64,000 nucleotides of DNA, from positions 1 to 64,000 of the forward strand of contig JAEUHI010000015.1 in NCBI GenBank assembly GCA_016795385.1, read 5' to 3'. Under the pieces are notes generated by a model that did no database searches, was not told the origin of the DNA, and saw only the letters and a list, made by a program, of their open reading frames with translations. Below are positions 16,540-24,651 of this stretch, piece by piece; within the stretch, counting starts at the first letter, position 1, and each line of letters starts with the position of its first letter. Origin of the DNA: Verrucomicrobiales bacterium. GTDB lineage: Bacteria > Verrucomicrobiota > Verrucomicrobiia > Verrucomicrobiales > DEV007. The position numbers were made by a program, and so were the translations under genes.

Positions 16540-19029
16540 TCAGGGCTCCTTTCGATCGCGCAGCAGATACGTCATCAAATCGCGTAGTTCCTCCTTCGTC
16601 AAAGCCTTGTCCAGTCCGGCCGGCATGAGAGACACGGGCAGGGCCTCGGTTTTGACGATTTCTTCCTTGTTGATCTTCGCGACGAGGCCGCCGGGTTGCG
16701 CAATGTGGAGTTCTCCCCCGCTCTCACCGACGCGCGTGCCGACCACAACCGCCCCGCTTTTTTGCGTCACGGTGTAGCCGACCGCGTCGGGATTGATGAC
16801 CGCTCCCGGATCGACGATGTCGCGCAGGACTCCGGCATAGTCGCGATGGATGAGGTTGTTCAGATCGGGACCGACCTCGACCCCTTCGCCACGGAGGCTG
16901 TGACAGGTGGCGCAGGCGGCTCTGCCATTGAAGAGCACGCGCCCCTTCTCCCAATCGCCACCCGAGAGCTCGGGGATGCCGGCGTCTGGCTGATCGGGCG
17001 GAGCCGGCTCGGCGAAGGGCAGGAGGAAACGCCGCACGCCGGGAGCGCGCTCGTGCCCATCGCGCAGGGTCGTGTAGGAAACCTCGAGCCGCTTCGCGGG
17101 GGTCTCGAGGGTCAACGCCAGCGCGAGCCATTGATCGGCCTTCGGTCCGGCGACGGTGACGCGGCTCTCGCGATCGCTGAGGCGGTCCACCTTGACGTCG
17201 GGGGCCTCGATCTGCAACACGGCGTCCGACCGGAAGATCATCGTCACGGTCTCGGGCAAGGGGGTATAGTCGAGGACCGAACCCGGTTGGGTCGCGGGCT
17301 GCATCAGATTCCACAGATCGAGCTGGGTCCGCATCATAAGACGGCCGGGTGAATCCAACCGCCCCCAGAGCGCCGCGTGTGGTGCGCTGCCCCGGGTGAA
17401 ACTCCGCGAAACACCGAGATCGGGATGCGGGAGCCAGCCCGACCAAGATTCCGTTTCGCCTTTCCACTCCGTCTGCAAGCCGGTGAGATCGTAGGCGAGG
17501 GCGGTCCCGCCGAGTTTGAGATCGTGTTGGAGGGCGAGCCGGTGCGGCACGGTCGTGAGGACGAGGCTGCGTCCGTCGTCGCCGCTCCGCACGGCCTTTA
17601 CCGGCAGGGTGCTTACGGGTTGGCGTTGCTGCATCGCGACGACGGCGTAGGGAGGCCGCATCGTCTCAAGATGATCGCCCGCCGAGAGATATCGCCCCGC
17701 GCGCACGATCACGTCAGCAGCGTCGATGGTCTTCACCGGACGATCGTAGGTCACGACTGTCTCCGTTTCGCTCGCCGCCCAGGCTAGGACGGGCTGGGGT
17801 GACTCCGCGTCCTGATACGAGATTTTGAAAAGGCGGCCTTCTCCCTCGGGTCCGTTGCCCCAGTCCGGTTTGCCCGTGTGGCAGGCGACGAGGAGATCGC
17901 CCCGGGGCGAGATCGCGCAATCGACGGTGATGAGATTGAGCCGGGCGATCCCTTCGGTCCGCGCGACGTAGCCGGCCGCCGTTTTTTCCAAGACCGTGCG
18001 CCAGAGAATGCCGCGCGATTCGCCGGTGACGATGGCGTTGTCCTCCCAGAAAGAAGGGCCGAAGCGACCCCTTCCCGGCGTGCTCGTATTGAAGCGGAAT
18101 CCGCAGGTGCTCTGGTGCTGCGGCGCATAATCCCACACGCTCGGCTCATCGGCGACCTCCGGCAGGTAGACGGGATGGCTCGGAGGGAACCCGTAGTGGC
18201 GACCCGGCTGGAGGTGGAGGAGTTCGTCGAAGGGATTTCCGTTCGGACACCAGGTCGCGCCCTCCTGATCGGTGCCGAAGAGATCGCCGTGACGATTGAA
18301 CTGGAGCGACATGATGTAGCGCAGCCCCGAATTCAATTGCTCGACCTTTCCATCGTCGGTGATCCGAAGGAGACAGCCGCGCCGAGCGCCCGTGTGATAG
18401 TGCGCCTTGCCCGAGGGCTTCACTTTTCCCTTCACGAAATCCTCCTGCCAATAGGGATTGTTGTAACCGGCGTTGCCCATCGTCACATACCAGGCCTCGT
18501 CGGGACCGCGCGCGAGTGCCATGCTGCTGTCGACGCGGCGATGGCTCAGGTATTTCGCCTTCACCAGTTCGGGATCGTCGAAACCTTTCGCGATCGTCTC
18601 GCGTTGATCGGGCACGCCGTCGCCATTGGTGTCGCGCCAGCGCACGATCTCGTCGGTGAGGGCGAAACAGGGATCACCCTCGTGCACGACGATGCCGAGC
18701 GGGTAGTTCGGACCGCTCTCCGGCTGAAAGGTCGTCACCTCGTCCTCAAGCCCGTCGCCATCGGTGTCGCGAAGGAGATGGAAACGGCCGTCGTAACCGC
18801 CCGCGAAAAGCCGTCCATCGGGGGCGTACTCGATGTTGTTGAGCGAAGTCAGCTTCAAGGGCAGCTCCCGGATCACGAATCCGGGCACCAGCATCTGCGG
18901 GACGACTTCCGGTAACGCCTCGAACGGTGGCTTCTGCGGCTCGTCCGGCACGGGAGGGAGCGGCTTGTCCGCGGCGGAGAGCGGAAAGGCCGAGAGGAGG
19001 ATCAGGAGGCGGACGGGTTTCGGCAACAT
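16540..19029 (-). CDS. PVC-type heme-binding dehydrogenase
   Basis: This 829-aa exported protein (signal MLPKPVRLLILLSAFPLSAA) has an N-terminal beta-propeller resembling PQQ-sugar-dehydrogenase-like domains (NIEYAPDGRLFAGGYDGRFHLL; repeated D.DGDG-type loops; GLRYIMSLQFNRHGDLFGTDQEG). A long linker follows. The C-terminal c-type cytochrome domain has CATCHS at about residues 704-709 and a distal region ending PAGLDKALTKEELRDLMTYLL, the signature of the PVC-type membrane-bound dehydrogenase family. It is probably a periplasmic oxidoreductase passing electrons from sugar-like substrates; the substrate is not deducible. ATG 19029 is chosen for the signal peptide. Confidence 0.85.
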   Translation of the reverse strand: MLPKPVRLLILLSAFPLSAADKPLPPVPDEPQKPPFEALPEVVPQMLVPGFVIRELPLKLTSLNNIEYAPDGRLFAGGYDGRFHLLRDTDGDGLEDEVTTFQPESGPNYPLGIVVHEGDPCFALTDEIVRWRDTNGDGVPDQRETIAKGFDDPELVKAKYLSHRRVDSSMALARGPDEAWYVTMGNAGYNNPYWQEDFVKGKVKPSGKAHYHTGARRGCLLRITDDGKVEQLNSGLRYIMSLQFNRHGDLFGTDQEGATWCPNGNPFDELLHLQPGRHYGFPPSHPVYLPEVADEPSVWDYAPQHQSTCGFRFNTSTPGRGRFGPSFWEDNAIVTGESRGILWRTVLEKTAAGYVARTEGIARLNLITVDCAISPRGDLLVACHTGKPDWGNGPEGEGRLFKISYQDAESPQPVLAWAASETETVVTYDRPVKTIDAADVIVRAGRYLSAGDHLETMRPPYAVVAMQQRQPVSTLPVKAVRSGDDGRSLVLTTVPHRLALQHDLKLGGTALAYDLTGLQTEWKGETESWSGWLPHPDLGVSRSFTRGSAPHAALWGRLDSPGRLMMRTQLDLWNLMQPATQPGSVLDYTPLPETVTMIFRSDAVLQIEAPDVKVDRLSDRESRVTVAGPKADQWLALALTLETPAKRLEVSYTTLRDGHERAPGVRRFLLPFAEPAPPDQPDAGIPELSGGDWEKGRVLFNGRAACATCHSLRGEGVEVGPDLNNLIHRDYAGVLRDIVDPGAVINPDAVGYTVTQKSGAVVVGTRVGESGGELHIAQPGGLVAKINKEEIVKTEALPVSLMPAGLDKALTKEELRDLMTYLLRDRKEP

Positions 19030-19099
19030 GGCGGGTGAGCCGTTTGTAGCAGAAAGCCCCCCCCGAACGGCAATCACGGTGTCGCGCGATTCAACGTGT

Positions 19100-20866
19100 T
19101 CATCGCCCCTGGCTGTCGAACTTCCAACGGGCGGCGTGGTCGGGCTTCAGGGGCTCGCCAAGAAGGGAGGCGCGGACCAGTTCCACAGGGATCGGTCCGA
19201 GGGTCAGGACGGCATCGTGGAATTCCTTCTCCGACCGCTTGCCACCGCCGACCAGCTCTTTGTGCAGCGCAAGAATCTGGAGTCCCCCGAGCATGTAACC
19301 GGCCTGGTAGAGCGGTGAATAATCGCCCTTGATGTAGCGACGCACCTCGCTCTTCGCGCCGAAGGTTTCATGGCCGACGCGGTCGGTGAGAAACTTGACC
19401 ATCGCGTCGGGATCCATCTCGCCGAGGTGGAACTTCAGCGTGATGATGATACGCGCGCAGCGGTGCATGCGCCAGAAGAGCGCCCCGATCTTTTCCTCCG
19501 GCGTGTCGTGATAACCGAGGTCCCACAGACGCATCTCCCAATAGAGCGCCCAACCCTCGACAAAAAACGGGGTGCTGAACATCCGCCGGTAAGGCCGGTG
19601 GCGCGCCGCCATGAAATTCTGCAGGTGGTGTCCCGGGATGAGCTCGTGAGGCACCACGTTGTGCATGAAAGGACGGCTGTTGCCGCGCATCGTCATGAGC
19701 TTGTCGGCGTGTTTCATGTCATCGCTCGCGTAGGCGATCAACATGTCGTGTCCCGCATAGGCCGCGTAGGGTGTGTGTTTCTGTTCGCCGGATGAGAGCA
19801 TGCGCGTGCCCCACCATTCCTCGCAGTCCGGAGGCACGGTCACGAGTTGGCGCGACTTCACGAAGTCGATCGCCTCGCGGCCTTCCTCGCGCGCCACCTT
19901 TTCCTGCTCGCCGGGTTTCACGTAATGCAGCTTGGTGCGGGCGAGCGCCTTCTTCCAATCGTCACCCACGCCCATTTCGCGGGCGGCCGCTTTCATCTGT
20001 TCCTCGCACCACGAAAACTCACGCTCCGCCACGGCGATCAATTCCGCCGGCGTGTAGGGGATGAATTCAAAACGGAGCTGCCTCTGCAATTCCTCCGCCC
20101 CGATCACCTTGCCCAGGAGCGGATCCTCTTCCTTGCCTTTGACGCCGGCGATTTCTTCACGGAGAAACTTCGCGTAGTCCTCCATCGCCTTGATCGTCTG
20201 GTCGTAGGGCTCGCGCACCCACCAGTCGAATTCCGGCGTGAAACCATCGTAGTTCTCGAACCATCGCTTCAGCGAACCCGATAATTCCCCGGTCGCCTCG
20301 GCAACGCGCAGGGCGTCGTAGGGAGAGGGAAGGGGCGCAGCCGTGGGAGCAGGTTTTTCCGCCGGTTCCTTTTTCGGCTGCTTTTCCGCTTCCTTCGCGG
20401 CCTTCAATTGCTCCTGCAGTTTGGTGATCGTATCCGCGAGAGGAGCGAGAGCCTCCGCCGCCTTCTCCGGCACGAGCGGCTCTCCGCGCACGCGGGCGTC
20501 GGCCAGTGCATCGATCGCGTGGCGCGCCGGCAACCAGGCGGCAAGCTCGCGCCGCTCTTCTTCGCGCTTCGCGAGACCGGCCAGGGAGGTCTCGAGTTCG
20601 TTGCGGAAAAGCACGTAGTCGATCCGCTGATCGGCGGAAAGAGCGTCGAAGTCCACCTCCTTGAGACGGGCCTGCCAATCGTTGAAGAGCTTCCTCTCGC
20701 GGGCCAATTCCGCCTCGGAGTCGCCGGAGATGGACCAATGGCGCCCGAGCAATTCCACGTCCGCCTGGTAGTGCTCGATCCGCTCGCGCATCGTCTCGGC
20801 CCGTGCCGAAGACCATGGGAGAAAGATCGAAAGGGCGGCGGCAAAGAGAATTCTCGGGAGCATCAT
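19100..20866 (-). CDS. DUF885 exported metallopeptidase-like protein
   Basis: This 588-aa protein has signal peptide MMLPRILFAAALSIFLPWSSARA and a DUF885 body. The zinc motif HELIPGHHLQ is at about residue 405, followed by EGWALYWE (about 437-444), which resembles the M32/gluzincin arrangement of HExxH and a downstream Glu. A Lys/Glu/Pro-rich linker (KAAKEAEKQPKKEPAEKPAPT) interrupts the N-terminal helices near residue 165. Members are presumed peptidases, but few have been characterised. It is transcribed toward the heme-binding dehydrogenase (70 bp gap). Confidence 0.8.
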   Translation of the reverse strand: MMLPRILFAAALSIFLPWSSARAETMRERIEHYQADVELLGRHWSISGDSEAELARERKLFNDWQARLKEVDFDALSADQRIDYVLFRNELETSLAGLAKREEERRELAAWLPARHAIDALADARVRGEPLVPEKAAEALAPLADTITKLQEQLKAAKEAEKQPKKEPAEKPAPTAAPLPSPYDALRVAEATGELSGSLKRWFENYDGFTPEFDWWVREPYDQTIKAMEDYAKFLREEIAGVKGKEEDPLLGKVIGAEELQRQLRFEFIPYTPAELIAVAEREFSWCEEQMKAAAREMGVGDDWKKALARTKLHYVKPGEQEKVAREEGREAIDFVKSRQLVTVPPDCEEWWGTRMLSSGEQKHTPYAAYAGHDMLIAYASDDMKHADKLMTMRGNSRPFMHNVVPHELIPGHHLQNFMAARHRPYRRMFSTPFFVEGWALYWEMRLWDLGYHDTPEEKIGALFWRMHRCARIIITLKFHLGEMDPDAMVKFLTDRVGHETFGAKSEVRRYIKGDYSPLYQAGYMLGGLQILALHKELVGGGKRSEKEFHDAVLTLGPIPVELVRASLLGEPLKPDHAARWKFDSQGR

Positions 20867-21016
20867 GGAATCGGGGGCAGGGCTGAAACTTTAGTGGGAA
20901 AGCGGTCCCTCGCCAAGCCGGCATTCCGACAGGAGCACACCTCCCCGCGCGTCCTGTTACAAAACGCTCCCGGTTTTCCCATCGACACGGCTCGTCGATC
21001 GCAGCATTCTCGGCGC

Positions 21017-21382
21017 ATGGACGTCTTTTTCGAATCCTCCCAGAACTCCCGCATCGACGGGGCCAGTCAGACCGCCCGGGACGCCCGTAGCACGGCCCGC
21101 GATGCCGAACGCGAAGTCGCCGCCCTGCAGCGCCGCGTCGATTTCCTCACGATCGCATCGCAGGCGCTGTGGGAGATCGTCCGGGAGCGGATGGGCCTCA
21201 GCGACCAACAGATCCTTGAACGGATCAAGGAAATCGACCTCCGAGATGGCAAAGCCGATGGCAAGATCTCGAAGTCCATCCAGCCATGCCCGCAATGCCA
21301 TCGCAACAACCAGAGCGGCCAGAGCCGTTGCGTCTATTGCGGCACGGAGCTTCCGATCGGACGGGTGTTCGACCGATCGTGA
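21017..21382 (+). CDS. Small coiled-coil zinc-ribbon protein
   Basis: This 121-aa cytoplasmic protein has an N-terminal helical segment rich in Ala/Arg/Glu (TARDARSTARDAEREVAALQ) predicted to coil. A middle RERMGLSDQQILERIKEIDLRDGKADGK follows. The C-terminal zinc ribbon is CPQCHRNNQSGQSRCVYCG, with four cysteines in the CxxC...CxxC spacing. The start at ATG 21017 matches the coiled-coil onset. Its function is unknown; it may be a protein- or RNA-binding adaptor. It is divergent from the DUF885 gene. Confidence 0.7.
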   Translation: MDVFFESSQNSRIDGASQTARDARSTARDAEREVAALQRRVDFLTIASQALWEIVRERMGLSDQQILERIKEIDLRDGKADGKISKSIQPCPQCHRNNQSGQSRCVYCGTELPIGRVFDRS

Positions 21383-21546
21383 GCGTGCCGGTTTTGGTTC
21401 AAATCGGTCATCGTTGAGCGGGCCGGGTCTCAGCCCCGGAGGGGCGATTCGGCCTCGCTGATCCAAAAGACGGCACCTGGACGTTTTCAATTCACAAAGG
21501 GGTCTATTAAATGCTGACGATGACGCCCACCCTTGTCGAAGAGTAG

Positions 21547-22992
21547 TCACCCCAGAATCTCCCCGATCACCTTCGCACCTTCCACGCCGCTGAGCCGCGC
21601 ATCGAGTCCCTGAAACTTCACGCTGAAGGCATCGTGCCGGATCCCGAGGCGATCCAGCATCGTCGCATGAAGATCGTGCACGGTCACGACCTGGTCGACG
21701 GCGGCGTAGCCGAGCTCGTCGGTCGCACCAAGAACAAAGCCGGGTTTCACTCCCGCGCCGGCGAGCCAGATCGACATGGCCTTGTTGTGGTGATCCCGGC
21801 CGACCGGTCCCTTGTTGCCCTGCTTCATGGGCGTGCGGCCGAATTCGCCGGCCCAGACCACGAGGGTGTCGTCGAGGAGGCCGCGTTCCTTCAGATCCGT
21901 GACGAGGGCCATGCAGGCGCGGTCGACCTCGGCGGCGCGCAGGGGCAGTTCCTCTCGGAGGAGGCTGTGGTGGTCCCAGTCGCGGTGGTAGAGCTGGATG
22001 AAGCGCACTCCGCGCTCGGCGAGGCGTCGCGCGAGGAGGCAGTTCGAAGCGAAAGTGCCGTCACCGGGCTGACAGCCGTAGCGAGCGAGGGTCGCGGCAC
22101 TTTCCCCGGATACATCGACGAGGTCGGGCACGCTCGCCTGCATGCGGAAGGCCATTTCGTATTGAGCGATCCGGGCGGCGATCTCGGGATCCTCGACGAG
22201 CGACTCGTGACGCCGGTTCAGCGCGTTGATCGCGGTGACGTCGGCTCCCTGGCGGTCGCGGGTGACGCCGGGAGGGTTGTTCAGATACAAAACCGGATCG
22301 CCCTTCGCGCGGAGCTGCACGCCCTGGTATCTCGACGGCAGAAAGCCGCTGCTCCACTGCCGCGCCGCGATCGGCTGGGGCGAGCGCCCCTTGCCCGTCG
22401 ACATCAGCACGACGAAGCCCGGCAGATCCTCCGCCTCGGAGCCGAGACCATAGGTGACCCAGGCGCCCATCGAGGGGCGCCCCGCGATCTGCGAGCCCGT
22501 GTTCATGAACATGTGGGCCGGATCGTGGTTGATCGCGTCGGTCGTCATCGATCTCACGACGCAGATCTCGTCGACGATCGAGCCGAGGTGCGGAAGCAGC
22601 TCGGAGAGTTCAGTGCCGTTTTTCCCGAAGCGCTGGAACTGAAACTGGGGACCCTGACAAACCAACTGTTGCCCCTGCAACTGCGCGAGCTGCTGGCCCT
22701 TGGTGAAGGAATCCGGCATCGGTTTGCCATCCATCTCCGCGAGCTTCGGCTTGTGATCGAAGAGCTCGAGCTGGGAAGGACCTCCCGCCATCGTCAGCCA
22801 GATGACACGTTTGGCGCGCTGCGGCAGAGGCAGTTCGCCGAGGACGCCGCGTGAGGCAGCCCGGGTCAAGGAGGGAGACAGAAGCGAAGCCAGAGCGACC
22901 GAACCGAGGCCCTGCGCGGAGCGGCCGAGGAAGGTTCGGCGGGTCTGGCGCAACATGGCATCCGGAGAGACGGAAGGATGGATGGGGCTCAT
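21547..22992 (-). CDS. DUF1501 protein, Tat-exported (copy B)
   Basis: This 481-aa protein (469 aa if begun at ATG 22956) is a close paralogue of copy A. It has a Tat-like RRTFLGRSAQGLGS, RVIWLTMAGGPSQLELFDHKP, INHDPAHMFMNTGSQIAGRPSMGAW and VVWAGEFGRTPMKQG...VGRDHHNKA. Long blocks including the repeated 'DRQGADVTAINALNRRHESL' are nearly identical to copy A, so the two arose by duplication. Upstream in-frame starts extend through the thioredoxin-like gene on the other strand and are rejected. It is not adjacent to a DUF1553 partner. Confidence 0.9.
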   Translation of the reverse strand: MSPIHPSVSPDAMLRQTRRTFLGRSAQGLGSVALASLLSPSLTRAASRGVLGELPLPQRAKRVIWLTMAGGPSQLELFDHKPKLAEMDGKPMPDSFTKGQQLAQLQGQQLVCQGPQFQFQRFGKNGTELSELLPHLGSIVDEICVVRSMTTDAINHDPAHMFMNTGSQIAGRPSMGAWVTYGLGSEAEDLPGFVVLMSTGKGRSPQPIAARQWSSGFLPSRYQGVQLRAKGDPVLYLNNPPGVTRDRQGADVTAINALNRRHESLVEDPEIAARIAQYEMAFRMQASVPDLVDVSGESAATLARYGCQPGDGTFASNCLLARRLAERGVRFIQLYHRDWDHHSLLREELPLRAAEVDRACMALVTDLKERGLLDDTLVVWAGEFGRTPMKQGNKGPVGRDHHNKAMSIWLAGAGVKPGFVLGATDELGYAAVDQVVTVHDLHATMLDRLGIRHDAFSVKFQGLDARLSGVEGAKVIGEILG

Positions 22993-23172
22993 GGCGAACT
23001 TACCCGCAGACGGCGTTTCAATTGGGAAAAGAAAGCATGGAAGGGCCCTCCGGATCAACGGATTCCTGCGGACGTGATCGGGGTGCCCGCCGGGCGTCCG
23101 TTTATGAAAGAAGGGTTTCGCGTAAGGTTCACGACCGCTCCCCGACCCACCCCTCGACGCATCTATCCCACC

Positions 23173-23703
23173 ATGAAACACCACCTGCTTTCCGCCCTGA
23201 TCCTGTCCCTCCTCTCCGTCAGCCCCGCCCTGGCGGCGAATCCGGAGGACTTCACCGTGAAATCCGTCCTCGATGACTCGGAATTCCGGCTCTCCGAGCA
23301 CCGAGGCAAGGTCGTCGTGCTGCATTTCCTCCTCAAGACGGAGTGCCCGGTTTGCCTGCGCCACACCCACGACTACGCCGAACTCGCGGCGACCACTCCC
23401 GACGTGATCCATGTCTTCCTGAAGCCCGACGACGAGGACGAGATCCAAGAATGGGCCGAAAAGCTGAAGGGCGACGACCTCGCGAAGACGCTGCGCCTCT
23501 ATCGCGATCCGAATGCCCGCCTCGCCGACCAGTACGATGTCCCCGATGGTTACGCCTTCCATGGGGAGGTCGTCCATTACCCCGCCCTCGTCGCCCTCGA
23601 CGGAATGGGTGCCGAACTGTTCCGCTACGTCGGCAAAAACAACTCCGACCGGATGAGCCCCGCCGATTTCACGGCGAAGCTGAAGGCGACGCGGAATCCG
23701 TGA
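23173..23703 (+). CDS. Periplasmic thioredoxin-like (redoxin) protein
   Basis: This 176-aa protein has a signal peptide (MKHHLLSALILSLLSVSPALA) and an AhpC/TSA-like thioredoxin fold: LSEHRGKVVVLHFLLKTECPVCLRHTHDY with a CPVC active site at about residues 58-61. The cis-Pro region is less clear (HYPALVALDGMG). It probably works in envelope thiol-disulfide or peroxide chemistry. ATG 23173 begins the signal peptide. It is divergent from DUF1501 copy B and followed by the sterol-desaturase-like gene. Confidence 0.8.
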   Translation: MKHHLLSALILSLLSVSPALAANPEDFTVKSVLDDSEFRLSEHRGKVVVLHFLLKTECPVCLRHTHDYAELAATTPDVIHVFLKPDDEDEIQEWAEKLKGDDLAKTLRLYRDPNARLADQYDVPDGYAFHGEVVHYPALVALDGMGAELFRYVGKNNSDRMSPADFTAKLKATRNP

Positions 23704-23784
23704 GGGGCGGAGTCACCGTTCCCTTGTAACGGGCTCCGGACATCGCGCGTCTCACCGGGGGACCGTCTCCCGGTCCGTCGCGCC

Positions 23785-24624
23785 ATGTCATCGGATAGAA
23801 CCCCTCTCAGCGTCCTCGTCGCCTTCCTGGTACTCGCCGCGATCTTCTTCGTGATCGAGCGGATCGCGGGCCGCGGACGAAACCGGGCGCAACCCGTCTT
23901 CCGGAAGGGGTGGTTCACCGACGTGGTCTACTGGTTCGCGACGATCCTCGTGACCAAGCCCCTCGTGCGCCTGCTCCTCATCGTCCCGGTGGCGATACTC
24001 GTCTTTTCCAGGATCGTCCCGGTCGAGGCCTTCCGTTCGGGTACCTTTACCGGGTTCGGTCCCTTGAGCCAACAACCGGTCTGGCTCCAAGCCGTGCAAA
24101 TCTACCTGCTCGTCGATTTCATCGGCTACTGGACCCACCGGCTTTTCCACCGCGGCCGGTGGTGGCCCTTTCATGCGGTCCATCACAGCTCGGAAGACCT
24201 CGATTGGCTTGGCAGCCTGCGCGTCCATCCTGTGAACGATCTCTGCAACAAACTCGCCCAGGTCACCCCGGTCCTGCTGATGGGCTACAATCCCGCCGTC
24301 ACCCTGAGCACCGCGCCCATCCTGACCTTCTACGCCATCTTCCTCCACGCGAACGTGAACTGGGACTTCGGCCCGCTCCGCTCCATCATCGCCACGCCCG
24401 TCTTCCACCGGTGGCACCATTCCCGCGACCGCGAGGCCTGGGACAAGAATTTCGCGGGCCTCTTTCCGATCTGGGATCTCCTCTTCGGCACCTACTACAT
24501 GCCGAAGGGCCGCTATCCGGAGAACTTCGGGATCTGCGAGCCGATGCCGGGCGGTTATCTCGGGCAATTGTGGGAGCCCTTCGCCCGCCTCTTCCGGAAG
24601 ACTCGCAAAGTGGATCCAGTGTGA
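23785..24624 (+). CDS. Sterol desaturase/fatty-acid hydroxylase family membrane enzyme
   Basis: This 279-aa polytopic protein has the histidine clusters of the di-iron fatty-acid-hydroxylase superfamily: HRLFH (about 119-123), HAVHHSSEDLDW (about 131-142) and FHRWHHSRD (about 206-214). Four or five hydrophobic segments surround them. Members hydroxylate or desaturate lipids; the substrate here is unknown. It follows the redoxin gene by 81 bp on the same strand and is convergent with the DUF1549/DUF1553 gene. Confidence 0.85.
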   Translation: MSSDRTPLSVLVAFLVLAAIFFVIERIAGRGRNRAQPVFRKGWFTDVVYWFATILVTKPLVRLLLIVPVAILVFSRIVPVEAFRSGTFTGFGPLSQQPVWLQAVQIYLLVDFIGYWTHRLFHRGRWWPFHAVHHSSEDLDWLGSLRVHPVNDLCNKLAQVTPVLLMGYNPAVTLSTAPILTFYAIFLHANVNWDFGPLRSIIATPVFHRWHHSRDREAWDKNFAGLFPIWDLLFGTYYMPKGRYPENFGICEPMPGGYLGQLWEPFARLFRKTRKVDPV

Positions 24625-24651
24625 AGGATCGTTGCTCGCGGAGTGTTCCCC

